64,000 nt of DNA. Origin: Bdellovibrio sp. ZAP7 (GTDB lineage: Bacteria; Bdellovibrionota; Bdellovibrionia; Bdellovibrionales; Bdellovibrionaceae). The notes beneath the pieces are model-generated. The model had not been told where the DNA came from. It made no database searches and saw only the letters and a list, made by a program, of their open reading frames with translations. Below, piece by piece: positions 18,311 through 25,656 of the stretch. How positions within the stretch are numbered: position 1 is the first letter of the stretch; the number at the start of each line of letters is the position of its first letter. The position numbers and the translations under genes were made by a program. Location of the stretch: contig NZ_CP030082.1 of the NCBI RefSeq assembly GCF_006874645.1, positions 2,294,001 through 2,358,000 on the forward strand, written 5' to 3'.

Positions 18311-18997
18311 CTATGATAAGCGGCGGGGCAATTTGATTTTAATCATGGTGCCCACACCCTCCTCGCTGATGATACCCATTTCGCCACCGAAGTGGTTAAT
18401 AACAGTTTTTGCGTGATACAAACCAAGCCCTGTACCACCTTTACGAAAAGTAGCTCCCTTACGACCCAACAGAGGCAGACGGTGCGAAGGAATGCCAGAA
18501 CCATTATCATGGACCTGGATCGAAAGGGAGCCGTCGATATTCTCCGTTACCATGATCTGAATTCGCCCAGCTCTCTCACCCATGGCTTGGATAGAATTAT
18601 CGACAAGATTAGAAACGATTCTTTCAAAATAAGTTCTTGGCAGCGCAACCGATGCAGATACATTTTTAAGGTTGGCATGAAGAACGACTTCACATTGAGT
18701 TTGCACACGTTTTTCGCTCACTAGACCTTGAAGTGACGCTTGAAGCTCTGCTCCACTCATCCGTTTGCCGCTTGTGATTTCTACAGATCCTTCTTGAGAA
18801 GACTCTTCGATCGCCAGAAGATCCGCTGCAATCTCGTTAATTCTTTTAATAGAAGCTTCAAGTAATGCTTTAGCTTCCTCTGACAATGAATCACCGCAAG
18901 TCTTAACAAGAATATTCAAAGCAGATAGCGGCGAGCGGATATCATGAGCCGCTTGGCGTACCTTTGAATGTTCTTTTAGCTTGATTGCTGTGTTCAT
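18311..18997 (-). CDS. Soluble histidine kinase without sensor domain
   Basis: 228 residues, a bare kinase core. The H-box is AAHDIRSPLSALNI with His18, only 17 residues from the start, followed by a dimerisation helix, the N box LVDNSIQAMG, G1 DNGSGIP and G2 GTGLGLYHAKTVI. There is no TM, PAS or HAMP segment. Either the input comes through a partner protein, or this is a kinase that works for a separate receptor. No response regulator gene lies next to it; the following gene to the right, divergent, encodes the TIGR02147-family protein. It may serve that or a distant regulator. Confidence 0.82.
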   Translation of the reverse strand: MNTAIKLKEHSKVRQAAHDIRSPLSALNILVKTCGDSLSEEAKALLEASIKRINEIAADLLAIEESSQEGSVEITSGKRMSGAELQASLQGLVSEKRVQTQCEVVLHANLKNVSASVALPRTYFERIVSNLVDNSIQAMGERAGRIQIMVTENIDGSLSIQVHDNGSGIPSHRLPLLGRKGATFRKGGTGLGLYHAKTVINHFGGEMGIISEEGVGTMIKIKLPRRLS

Positions 18998-19209
18998 AAT
19001 CGCCTCTTTGTTACCAGTTATCTGGTGAAGCTAAGATAACCTCGGGGAATGCTTTAAGCGACTTACCTGAAGTTAAAAACAGGGCCTTTCGGTTTACTGT
19101 TAGTAAAGTCCGGGTATTCGGATTTTCACCGTTAACCTATTGATTTTATGAGGTTTTAAACTAAGATTTATATATATCGGAGACGGACACCCCCCTCCAA
19201 GGACGGCCC

Positions 19210-20010
19210 ATGAACATCTTTGAGTACGAAGACTATCGCACCTATTTGAAGGCTTTTTTGGCCTTAGAAGAAAACCAGGCATCGGGCCGCCGCAAACAAC
19301 TCCTGGCTTCTGCCAATATGAGTAGCTCCTATCTGACTCAAATCCTTGCAGGCACCAAACATCTGTCCTCTGAGCAAGCTTATGAGATGGCTTTAGACAT
19401 GGGACTGACAGAGAAAGAAACAGACTATCTGTTGGTTCTCGTCGACATCGGCCGCGTGGGCACCGTGAAGTTGCGTGAACGTTTGATGATGAGATTGCGC
19501 GCCCTTCAAGCGGAATCAAAACATGTTTCTGCGAAAGTCAGCACCGATCGCCATCTGACGGACCAGCAAAAGGCGGTCTATTATTCGAATTGGCTTTACA
19601 CGGCTGTTCGCAATCTTGTGCCTACCGAAAAAGGTCGCAGCATCAAAGACATCGCCATGAAATTGGACGTGCCAGAGCCTCGCGTGGAAGCTGTCGTGCA
19701 ATTTTTAATCGACGTCGGTTTGGTGGGTAAATTTGATGACGGCTTAAGATACCGCCGCGGCTACACTCACCTGGATGCGTCTGATCCATTGATCTTCCGT
19801 CATCATCAAAATTGGCGTCAGCGTGCCATTCAGCGCATGGATCACTATAACGAAAATCATCTGCATTACACTTGTCCCATGGCAATTTCAAAAGATCTTG
19901 CGATCAAACTGCGCGCGCAACTGCTTGAAGAAATCAAACGCTTGAATCAATCGATGAAAGACACGCCTGAGGTTTCCTACTGCTTGAATATTGATTTGTT
20001 CGAGTACTAG
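19210..20010 (+). CDS. TIGR02147 family protein, DNA-binding-like
   Basis: 266 residues. TIGR02147 proteins are found, as far as I know, mainly in Fibrobacter and Bdellovibrio in many copies. The start, MNIFEYEDYRTYLKAFL, is the family mark (F-x-Y-x-D-Y-R). An HTH-like region follows (MSSSYLTQILAGTKHLSSEQA), then a C-terminal winged-helix-like part (IKDIAMKLDVPEPRVEAVVQFLIDVGLV). They are thought to be transcription regulators; the target is not known. It is divergent from the sensorless kinase, 212 bases between starts. The ATG has AAGGA nine bases upstream. Confidence 0.82.
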   Translation: MNIFEYEDYRTYLKAFLALEENQASGRRKQLLASANMSSSYLTQILAGTKHLSSEQAYEMALDMGLTEKETDYLLVLVDIGRVGTVKLRERLMMRLRALQAESKHVSAKVSTDRHLTDQQKAVYYSNWLYTAVRNLVPTEKGRSIKDIAMKLDVPEPRVEAVVQFLIDVGLVGKFDDGLRYRRGYTHLDASDPLIFRHHQNWRQRAIQRMDHYNENHLHYTCPMAISKDLAIKLRAQLLEEIKRLNQSMKDTPEVSYCLNIDLFEY

Positions 20011-20056
20011 ATTTCGCTCGCTTGTTTGTTAACAAGCGTAGCTCGCGTGCAAAAAC

Positions 20057-20088
20057 AAAAGCCGGAGATTTCACTCCGGCTTCGGTTT
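20057..20088 (-). terminator. Rho-independent terminator of the fadB-type gene
   Basis: GCCGGAG and CTCCGGC form a 7-bp stem with a 6-base loop, extended by AA/TT. Read on the minus strand, the stem is followed by TTTTGTTTTTG. It lies about 75 bases past the fadB stop and could also slow transcription coming from the TIGR02147 gene. Confidence 0.8.
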
Positions 20089-20164
20089 AGTAAGGATATT
20101 TTCCAAGTTTTCGCAGTCCCAACAAAGCTCCCCAATTTCTTGATAGAGCCCTTACTGATGGCGA

Positions 20165-22315
20165 TTACTTGTAGAACTTAGCGTTTGATTTAGCCATGTT
20201 CGCCAGTGGCGTTGCTGGCTTCAAACGTTTAGCATTGCGGCTGGAAGCATATGTCGCCAATTGATCAGCGATATATTGCGAGCCAATGCTGTCGGCATAC
20301 TTAAGCAAGCCACCACGGAATGGTGGGAAGCCTGTACCCATGATCATACCCAAGTCAACTTCGTGAGGAAGTTCAACGATATGATCTTCGATCAAGGCCA
20401 GCGAGCACTCATTCACCATCGCGAACACACCGCGCTCGATGCATTCCTTTGGTTGCAGAGGATTACTTGGCGAACCCAAGCCCAATGCTCCATATACTGT
20501 TTGATCGACGTCACCGCGTTTGCCATCAGCCTGGTAAGTGTAGAAACCTTTACCATTCTTACGACCCAAGCGGCCTGACTTCTCAAGAGCTTCCATACAA
20601 GGCGCCATTTCAATGCGCTCGCCGAATGCTTTTTTGAAGATTTTTAGAACTTTGATACAAACATCCAAACCAACTTCATCCATCAATTCAAATGGACCCA
20701 TTGGCATTCCGAATTCTTTTACGTAGGCTTTATCTACGACTTCAATGCTCATACCTTCTTGCATCAACCAAGCAGCTTCCGCCATATATGGCAAAAGAAG
20801 ACGATTCACAAGGAAGCCCGGGCCGTCTTTAACCACGACAGGCATTTTACCCATTTTCTTAGTGAGTTCAAAAATAGTCGCGATAGTTTCGTCAGATGTT
20901 TTTTCACCGCGGATAACTTCAACAAGTGGCATTTTATTTACCGGATTGAAGAAGTGCATTCCTGCAAAGTATTCAGGACGTGGATGACCCTTGGCCATTT
21001 CAGTCACTGACAAAGAAGACGTGTTCGTCGCAATAATCGCGTCAGGGCGCATTTGACCTGCACACTCACCGATGACTTTTTGCTTGATACCCATGTCTTC
21101 AACGATCGCTTCGACAACCACATCCAGGTTTTTGAAACCCGAGTAATCAGTTGTTACTGATACTGCGTCGATTTTTTGTTGGAATTGATATTTGTCGATG
21201 GATTTACGTTTTACCAACTTCATCCAAAGGTCGCTGGCGTGCTTCAAACCTTTTGCCAACGCATCTGGATTCAAGTCTTTCATACGAACTTGAATGCCCT
21301 TATCTGCCGCAACGTAAGCGATACCGCCACCCATGGTACCAGCACCCAAGATACCCAGGCCTTTAACTTCTTTCGGTTTTACATTCACACCTGATACGCC
21401 GGTTTGCTTTTTAACCATTTCAGTTAAGTAGTAAACGTGGATCAGGTTTTTAGATTCCGCCGTGACACCCAACTCACAGAAGCCTTCGCGTTCGATACGC
21501 ATACCCGCATCACGATCGCTCATGCCGTAAGTTTTTTGAATCACATCCAATGCTTTAAGTGGAGCTGGATAGTGACCTTTGGTTGCTTTCATTACGCCTT
21601 CACGGGCTTTCTTAAACACAATGCCTTTTGCTGGGCCTTCAAGAACTTTATTGACCAAACCTTGCGGTTGGAACTTCTTGCGACGTTTTTGACCGCCAGC
21701 TGCGATGACTTCTTTCGCCCATTTGATCGCTTGCTCATCCAACAAGTTCGGATGAACGACTTTGTCCACTAGGCCTGATTTCAATGCCTTTTTAGAATTC
21801 ACTGCCTTACCAGCAAGGATGATATCCAATGACGCTTGCAAGCCCATGATACGAGGCATACGTTGAGTACCGCCAAAACCTGGCAAGATACCCAATTGAA
21901 TTTCTGGAAGACCGATTTTCGTTGAGGAATCATCGGAAGCGATACGGTAATCGCAAGACATGATGAACTCACAACCACCACCCATACACGCGCCATTTAC
22001 AGACGCGAAAGTTGGCATTGGGAGGTCTTCAACCATATTCATGATTTCTTGACCGGCTTTAACCGCGTCGTTGAATTGTTCTTTCGTCGTCATGCCTTTG
22101 ATCTCTTCGATGTCAGCACCAGCGATAAAGATTTTCGGCTTCATGGATTTAAAGATCACCGCTTTGTAAGAAGACTTACGTAGTTCTTCAACGACGTCTT
22201 TCAGTCTCATCATAACCGGTGTTGAAAATTTATTAACTTTTTCACCCACAAGATCGAACTCAACAACTGCGATTTCACCTTGTGGATTAATTCTGATACT
22301 TTCTAGCATAGACAT
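20165..22315 (-). CDS. fadJ: Multifunctional beta-oxidation protein: enoyl-CoA hydratase/3-hydroxyacyl-CoA dehydrogenase
   Basis: 716 residues. Residues 1-190 form the crotonase domain (KPKIFIAGADIEEIKG, GACMGGGCEFIMSCDYRIA oxyanion segments, GLPEIQLGILPGFGGTQR). The NAD-binding dehydrogenase follows with GAGTMGGGIAYVAADKG at about residue 325, NTSSLSVTEMA and GMHFFNPVNKMPLVEVIRG, then the C-terminal helical domains to the end. It hydrates and oxidises enoyl-CoA in beta-oxidation and works with the thiolase encoded upstream. Whether to call it FadB or FadJ is open; the symbol is tentative. The start has AGGAG. A 182-base gap with a long inverted repeat separates it from the thiolase gene. Confidence 0.92.
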   Translation of the reverse strand: MSMLESIRINPQGEIAVVEFDLVGEKVNKFSTPVMMRLKDVVEELRKSSYKAVIFKSMKPKIFIAGADIEEIKGMTTKEQFNDAVKAGQEIMNMVEDLPMPTFASVNGACMGGGCEFIMSCDYRIASDDSSTKIGLPEIQLGILPGFGGTQRMPRIMGLQASLDIILAGKAVNSKKALKSGLVDKVVHPNLLDEQAIKWAKEVIAAGGQKRRKKFQPQGLVNKVLEGPAKGIVFKKAREGVMKATKGHYPAPLKALDVIQKTYGMSDRDAGMRIEREGFCELGVTAESKNLIHVYYLTEMVKKQTGVSGVNVKPKEVKGLGILGAGTMGGGIAYVAADKGIQVRMKDLNPDALAKGLKHASDLWMKLVKRKSIDKYQFQQKIDAVSVTTDYSGFKNLDVVVEAIVEDMGIKQKVIGECAGQMRPDAIIATNTSSLSVTEMAKGHPRPEYFAGMHFFNPVNKMPLVEVIRGEKTSDETIATIFELTKKMGKMPVVVKDGPGFLVNRLLLPYMAEAAWLMQEGMSIEVVDKAYVKEFGMPMGPFELMDEVGLDVCIKVLKIFKKAFGERIEMAPCMEALEKSGRLGRKNGKGFYTYQADGKRGDVDQTVYGALGLGSPSNPLQPKECIERGVFAMVNECSLALIEDHIVELPHEVDLGMIMGTGFPPFRGGLLKYADSIGSQYIADQLATYASSRNAKRLKPATPLANMAKSNAKFYK

Positions 22316-22366
22316 TTTGCAAACTCCTAAGTTGCTAATCAGTTTTTTACCGCCTCAAATACAATC

Positions 22367-22489
22367 GGGTCGACCAAAACGACCCAGATGCAAGGCGGAG
22401 GGCACGAACCGCAGCGCAGGCGTACTTACAGTACGCTGGAGCGAGGACCGCGCCCGACACGCAGTCAGATGGGTCGTTTTCATCGACCC
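22367..22489. repeat. Intergenic long hairpin repeat, copy A
   Basis: Outer arms at 22367-22386 and 22470-22489 pair over 18 of 20 positions, with an AAAAC/GTTTT core. Inside is a second stem, GCGTAC-loop-GTACGC at 22420-22436, and the words GCAAGGCGGAG and GCAGCGCAGGCGT. Copies B (51178) and C (62613) have the same plan. It lies between the fadA-type and fadB-type genes, so their common mRNA would carry the hairpin. Confidence 0.75.
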
Positions 22490-22497
22490 CCTTAGTG

Positions 22498-23841
22498 CTA
22501 GCCCTCATTCTCCAGAATCATAGAACCACCTTGACCGCCACCGATGCAAAGTGTTGCAAGACCGTGCTGTACGCCTCTGCGTTTCATTTCTTTCGCAAGA
22601 GTCAATACGATACGAGTCCCTGTCGCACCTACTGGATGACCCAATGCAATCGCGCCACCGTTAACGTTTAGGATCTCGTCACGAATCTCTCCGACTTTTG
22701 CAGACAAGCCAAGTTTCTCTTGGGCAAATTTGTCAGAATCCATGGCTCTTTGGCAGGACATAACTTGAGCGGCGAACGCTTCGTTTAGCTCTACCAAACC
22801 GATGTCTTTCAAAGAAAGACCTGCGCGCTTAAGTGCAAGTGGTGTTGAGTACGCCGGGCCCAGCCCCATGCGCTCTGGCTCCAGGCCTGCGAAGCCGTAA
22901 GAACGGATTGTAGCCAGAGGTTTGTAACCTGCTTGCTCTGCTTTCTCACGAGACATTAAAAGCACCATCGCGGCACCATCTGTAATTGGGCAAGAATTAC
23001 CAGCTGTGATTGTCCCTGTTGCTTTATCGAAGAACGGCTTCAATTTCGCTAGTGCTTCCATAGTTTGAGTGTCACGAGGACCGATGTCTTCAGAGATCAC
23101 TTCTTTGTATTCAGGAGCCAAGTACACGGGAGTTGATTCTTCCTTCATGCGACCTTCTTTCATCGCTTTGGAAGCCAACTGATGGGAACGAAGAGCGAAA
23201 GCATCTTGCATCTGACGATTCAAGCCCCACTCTTTTGCCAGGATCTCAGCTGTTTGTCCCATGTTGATCCCTACGAAAGGATCTGTCAGACCCAACATCA
23301 CACCGATTTGTGGGAAATAGGGATCTCTCATGTTGCCTTGAAGAAGCGCTTTGATTTGACTGACGTCTGCTTTAAAAAGCTTCCACAACAATGGCAAAGC
23401 TTGCTTTGGACCTTTTGCCGCGAAAAGTTTTTCATAGATGTCTTGGAATTTTTGCGGCGCTAGAGTTGGGATTTGCGACATGGATTCAGTACCACCCGCG
23501 ATCACAACATCCATCGTGCCGGATTTGATTTTTTCAAAACCGTTAGAGATCGACTCAAGTGCTGAAGCACAGTTTCTGTGAACGGTGTACGCCGATGTTT
23601 TCATCGGGATACCTGCATTCAAAGCAACAACGCGCGAGATATTCACAGCATCTGGTGGATTACCAGTGTTTCCGATGATCACTTCATCAACGGAATTTAC
23701 ATCCAAGTTCGTTTGCGCGATTAATTGCTTAAGCGCAACTTGTCCCAACTGTGCTGGGTGAACTTTTTTAAGTTTTGTACCTGATTTTGCGAATGGTGTA
23801 CGCACACCTTCAACGAGAACCACATCACGTGGTGACTTCAT
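22498..23841 (-). CDS. fadI: Acetyl-CoA C-acyltransferase (thiolase)
   Basis: 447 residues from ATG 23841, which has AGGAG with 7 bases of spacing; a longer in-frame start adds 24 residues without homology. Thiolase marks: the acylated Cys in HRNCASALES, NEAFAAQVM, GGAIALGHPVGATGTR and the C-terminal Cys in LATLCIGGGQGG. It cleaves 3-ketoacyl-CoA, the last step of beta-oxidation. The FadA/FadI distinction is not certain; FadI-type length (over 430 residues) fits. The fadB-type gene follows on the same strand, and a regulatory-looking region of inverted repeats lies upstream. Confidence 0.9.
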   Translation of the reverse strand: MKSPRDVVLVEGVRTPFAKSGTKLKKVHPAQLGQVALKQLIAQTNLDVNSVDEVIIGNTGNPPDAVNISRVVALNAGIPMKTSAYTVHRNCASALESISNGFEKIKSGTMDVVIAGGTESMSQIPTLAPQKFQDIYEKLFAAKGPKQALPLLWKLFKADVSQIKALLQGNMRDPYFPQIGVMLGLTDPFVGINMGQTAEILAKEWGLNRQMQDAFALRSHQLASKAMKEGRMKEESTPVYLAPEYKEVISEDIGPRDTQTMEALAKLKPFFDKATGTITAGNSCPITDGAAMVLLMSREKAEQAGYKPLATIRSYGFAGLEPERMGLGPAYSTPLALKRAGLSLKDIGLVELNEAFAAQVMSCQRAMDSDKFAQEKLGLSAKVGEIRDEILNVNGGAIALGHPVGATGTRIVLTLAKEMKRRGVQHGLATLCIGGGQGGSMILENEG

Positions 23842-24189
23842 AGAAAACTCCTGTTGGGTAATTCTGACTAACCACTGAAAATCGTACAGGTTTTCCATGT
23901 GAGGACCAAACACAAACGCAGAATTACGAAGTGAGGTCTAGTTTCGACAACCTTTCTCGAATGCCCTCAGGGGGTCGAGGGACTTTTTCGAAACACTTTC
24001 TCAGTTTTTACGAGGGAAACTAGAACCACGGCTCTAGTTTAAAGCACGCTCGGGTCCAGGCTTGCCGCACCTGAAGACTTATGTTTCACACGTGCCTCAC
24101 CGCAAAAGAGCAAGGGGTCACTCAGCGACGAAGCTGCTTTCAATAATCCTGCGATTCGGTCTTGTGCGCACTTTTAATTCTCGTCGCAG
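23842..24189. other. Gene-free stretch upstream of the thiolase gene
   Basis: 348 bases between the thiolase start and the end of the HNH gene. It holds the TCTAGTTT half-sites described separately and a hairpin CCCTC-loop-GAGGG near 23965. I see no convincing coding sequence; the 62-codon plus-strand reading from 24062 looks accidental. It should contain the promoter of the beta-oxidation genes. Confidence 0.5.
23937..24040. promoter_or_regulatory. TCTAGTTT half-sites and inverted repeat, possible operator
   Basis: TCTAGTTT at 23937-23944, and an inverted pair AAACTAGA at 24017-24024 with TCTAGTTT at 24033-24040, 8 bases apart. The same half-site forms a tighter palindrome upstream of cheY at 42078-42097. 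An alternative reading is a weak hairpin terminator for the HNH gene, but there is no T run. Confidence 0.4.
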
Positions 24190-25152
24190 TCACCTCGAAA
24201 CTCGCCGGAGTTTTATACCCGCCTCCTCACGATATTTAAGACTATTGTGAGCACCACAGAGCGCCTGCAAATTCGCAGGCGCATGAGTTCCTCCACTCCA
24301 TCGCGGAACGATATGATCCACTTGCAAACCGTAGGTACTCCGGCACTGCCGCCCCGTATGTTTGTCTTTGTACTGGCAACATTTGTCGCGATTAAGAATA
24401 TATCTGCGTGTTTTTAGGGTGAGGGATTTATTGTCTGACTTGATAACATCACTACTATTAACATCCTTGTGAATTGCATCACCGTCTGTGACATTTGGCG
24501 AACTTTTCACGGTTTTCGAAATAAATAATTTTGAATCTAAGTATTGGCCCGCAACGACTTCGATAACCTTAGCCCAAGAATAATCTCCATCAGCGAGCTG
24601 AAGGCTATGCGCAGCCTTATCTTTACAACTGGTGAGCAGATTATACTGCTCACGAGTCAACGTAATCGATAGATGAACGGAGTCGTCTTTTTGAACTCTA
24701 ACTTTCTCCGGCTCCCTCAAATCGACATCCAAACTCAAGGCCACGACCTTTTGAGTTTCCTCACTATTTAATCCAGAAATCTGATCTAGGATTTGAATTT
24801 TGGCTTCATCGGAAACCTTAAATCCACTCTTTTCTTTTTCTTTGATTGCCCTGGAAAGCTCACCCACCTGGGTTAAGTTCACATCTCCTTGCTGAATTTT
24901 ATCTGCAAGTGAAGGAACAGCATTTAACATTCTCGCTGCATCCAATCTTCGCATCGCAGCTGAACTCGAGTAACCTAGTTCACTCATCATATAATGAAAC
25001 ATCGAAGAATGAGCTCGTTCTAAATAGATCTTTCGCGCATCAATCTCCCTGATATGTTCCAATATTAAATGAAGCAACATCCGCTCTTTTCGAACAAGAC
25101 TTTTTAAACTACTCTCAAGATCTTGGTTACTCACCAACGACAGACCACTCAT
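24190..25152 (-). CDS. HNH endonuclease-domain protein
   Basis: 320 residues from ATG 25152, preceded by GGAG. The last 75 residues are an HNH nuclease with a zinc-binding CxxxxxxxGxxC region (CCQYKDKHTGRQCRS), LQVDHIVPRWSGGTHAPANL and ALCGAHN. The N-terminal half is helical (LESSLKSLVRKERMLLHLIL, YSSSAAMRRLDAARML) and resembles the N-terminal region of DUF222-type HNH proteins. They occur in many copies in some Bdellovibrio genomes. The substrate is unknown: candidates are mobile-element homing, phage or prey DNA. The gene is AT-rich compared with its neighbours and sits between two gene-poor stretches, which suggests horizontal gain. Confidence 0.78.
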   Translation of the reverse strand: MSGLSLVSNQDLESSLKSLVRKERMLLHLILEHIREIDARKIYLERAHSSMFHYMMSELGYSSSAAMRRLDAARMLNAVPSLADKIQQGDVNLTQVGELSRAIKEKEKSGFKVSDEAKIQILDQISGLNSEETQKVVALSLDVDLREPEKVRVQKDDSVHLSITLTREQYNLLTSCKDKAAHSLQLADGDYSWAKVIEVVAGQYLDSKLFISKTVKSSPNVTDGDAIHKDVNSSDVIKSDNKSLTLKTRRYILNRDKCCQYKDKHTGRQCRSTYGLQVDHIVPRWSGGTHAPANLQALCGAHNSLKYREEAGIKLRRVSR

Positions 25153-25292
25153 TACAATCTCCACAAAACAGAATTTGTCGATCTATCGAACAGCAATTGT
25201 GAAGCCGACTTTTACATCTCTCACGTTCAAAACAATCAAAATGCACAAACTAAATTCGGACACCTCCGGCACAACATCACAAATCAGCAACT

Positions 25293-25313
25293 TTCACTGC
25301 CGCTCCGGTTGCT
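25293..25313. repeat. 21-base segment shared with 58376-58396, copy 1
   Basis: A stretch with core CTGCCGCTCCGGTTGCT is identical over 21 bases to one at 58376-58396. Just to its left is the word GCAACTTTCAC, also seen at 58298. It may be a remnant of a dispersed repeat. Confidence 0.6.
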
Positions 25314-25543
25314 TAGCGCATCATTTTTCCATCGAGGAAAAAGACGTAAACGCATTCAACACGGATGAATTGTCACATATAGATCGCCAACCGACGGTTA
25401 CACTGTTCCCAGAAACGCCACTTTCGCAGGCAGAATCTCTTCTCGCGAGCGAAAAGCGGCATGCGTCATGGCATTGCTACCCGCGCCAATCACCCCCACG
25501 TATTGACCCCCTCTGTAAAGGTTTTATAGAGTAACTGCACTTA

Positions 25544-25619
25544 TTTCGCGAGAGAGCTAAACGCTGAAAAGCTTTAGAAAATTTCTAAAAATCTCCCTCG
25601 CGAAAAAGGAGCATGCTCC
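25544..25619 (+). promoter_or_regulatory. Leader hairpins upstream of maeB
   Basis: Arms at 25544-25556 and 25593-25605 pair over 12 of 13 positions (TTTCGCGAGAGAG against CTCCCTCGCGAAA), enclosing a 36-base AT-rich loop. A small palindrome GGAGCATGCTCC follows at 25608-25619. There is no T tract. A leader element that controls maeB expression is possible. Confidence 0.45.
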
Positions 25620-25656
25620 GGCCCAATCGGAGCGCAGACTGCGAAAGGAAATTTCC

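Larger units (their letters stand above)
25153..25656. other. Gene-free stretch between HNH gene and maeB
   Basis: 504 bases. A 119-codon plus-strand reading (25175-25534) has no ribosome site and a Cys/His-rich, non-protein-like composition, so I do not call it. The stretch holds the 21-base segment shared with 58376 and, just before maeB, a large leader hairpin. It is probably the maeB promoter plus decayed sequence. Confidence 0.5.

Noticed and set aside
24062-24250. 62-codon plus-strand reading upstream of the thiolase gene
   Set aside because: It runs antisense into the HNH gene's end and has an Arg/Ser-rich composition without any family similarity.
25175-25534. 119-codon plus-strand reading frame between the HNH gene and maeB
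   Set aside because: No ribosome site, odd Cys/His-rich composition, and it runs through the repeat segment. Treated as intergenic.
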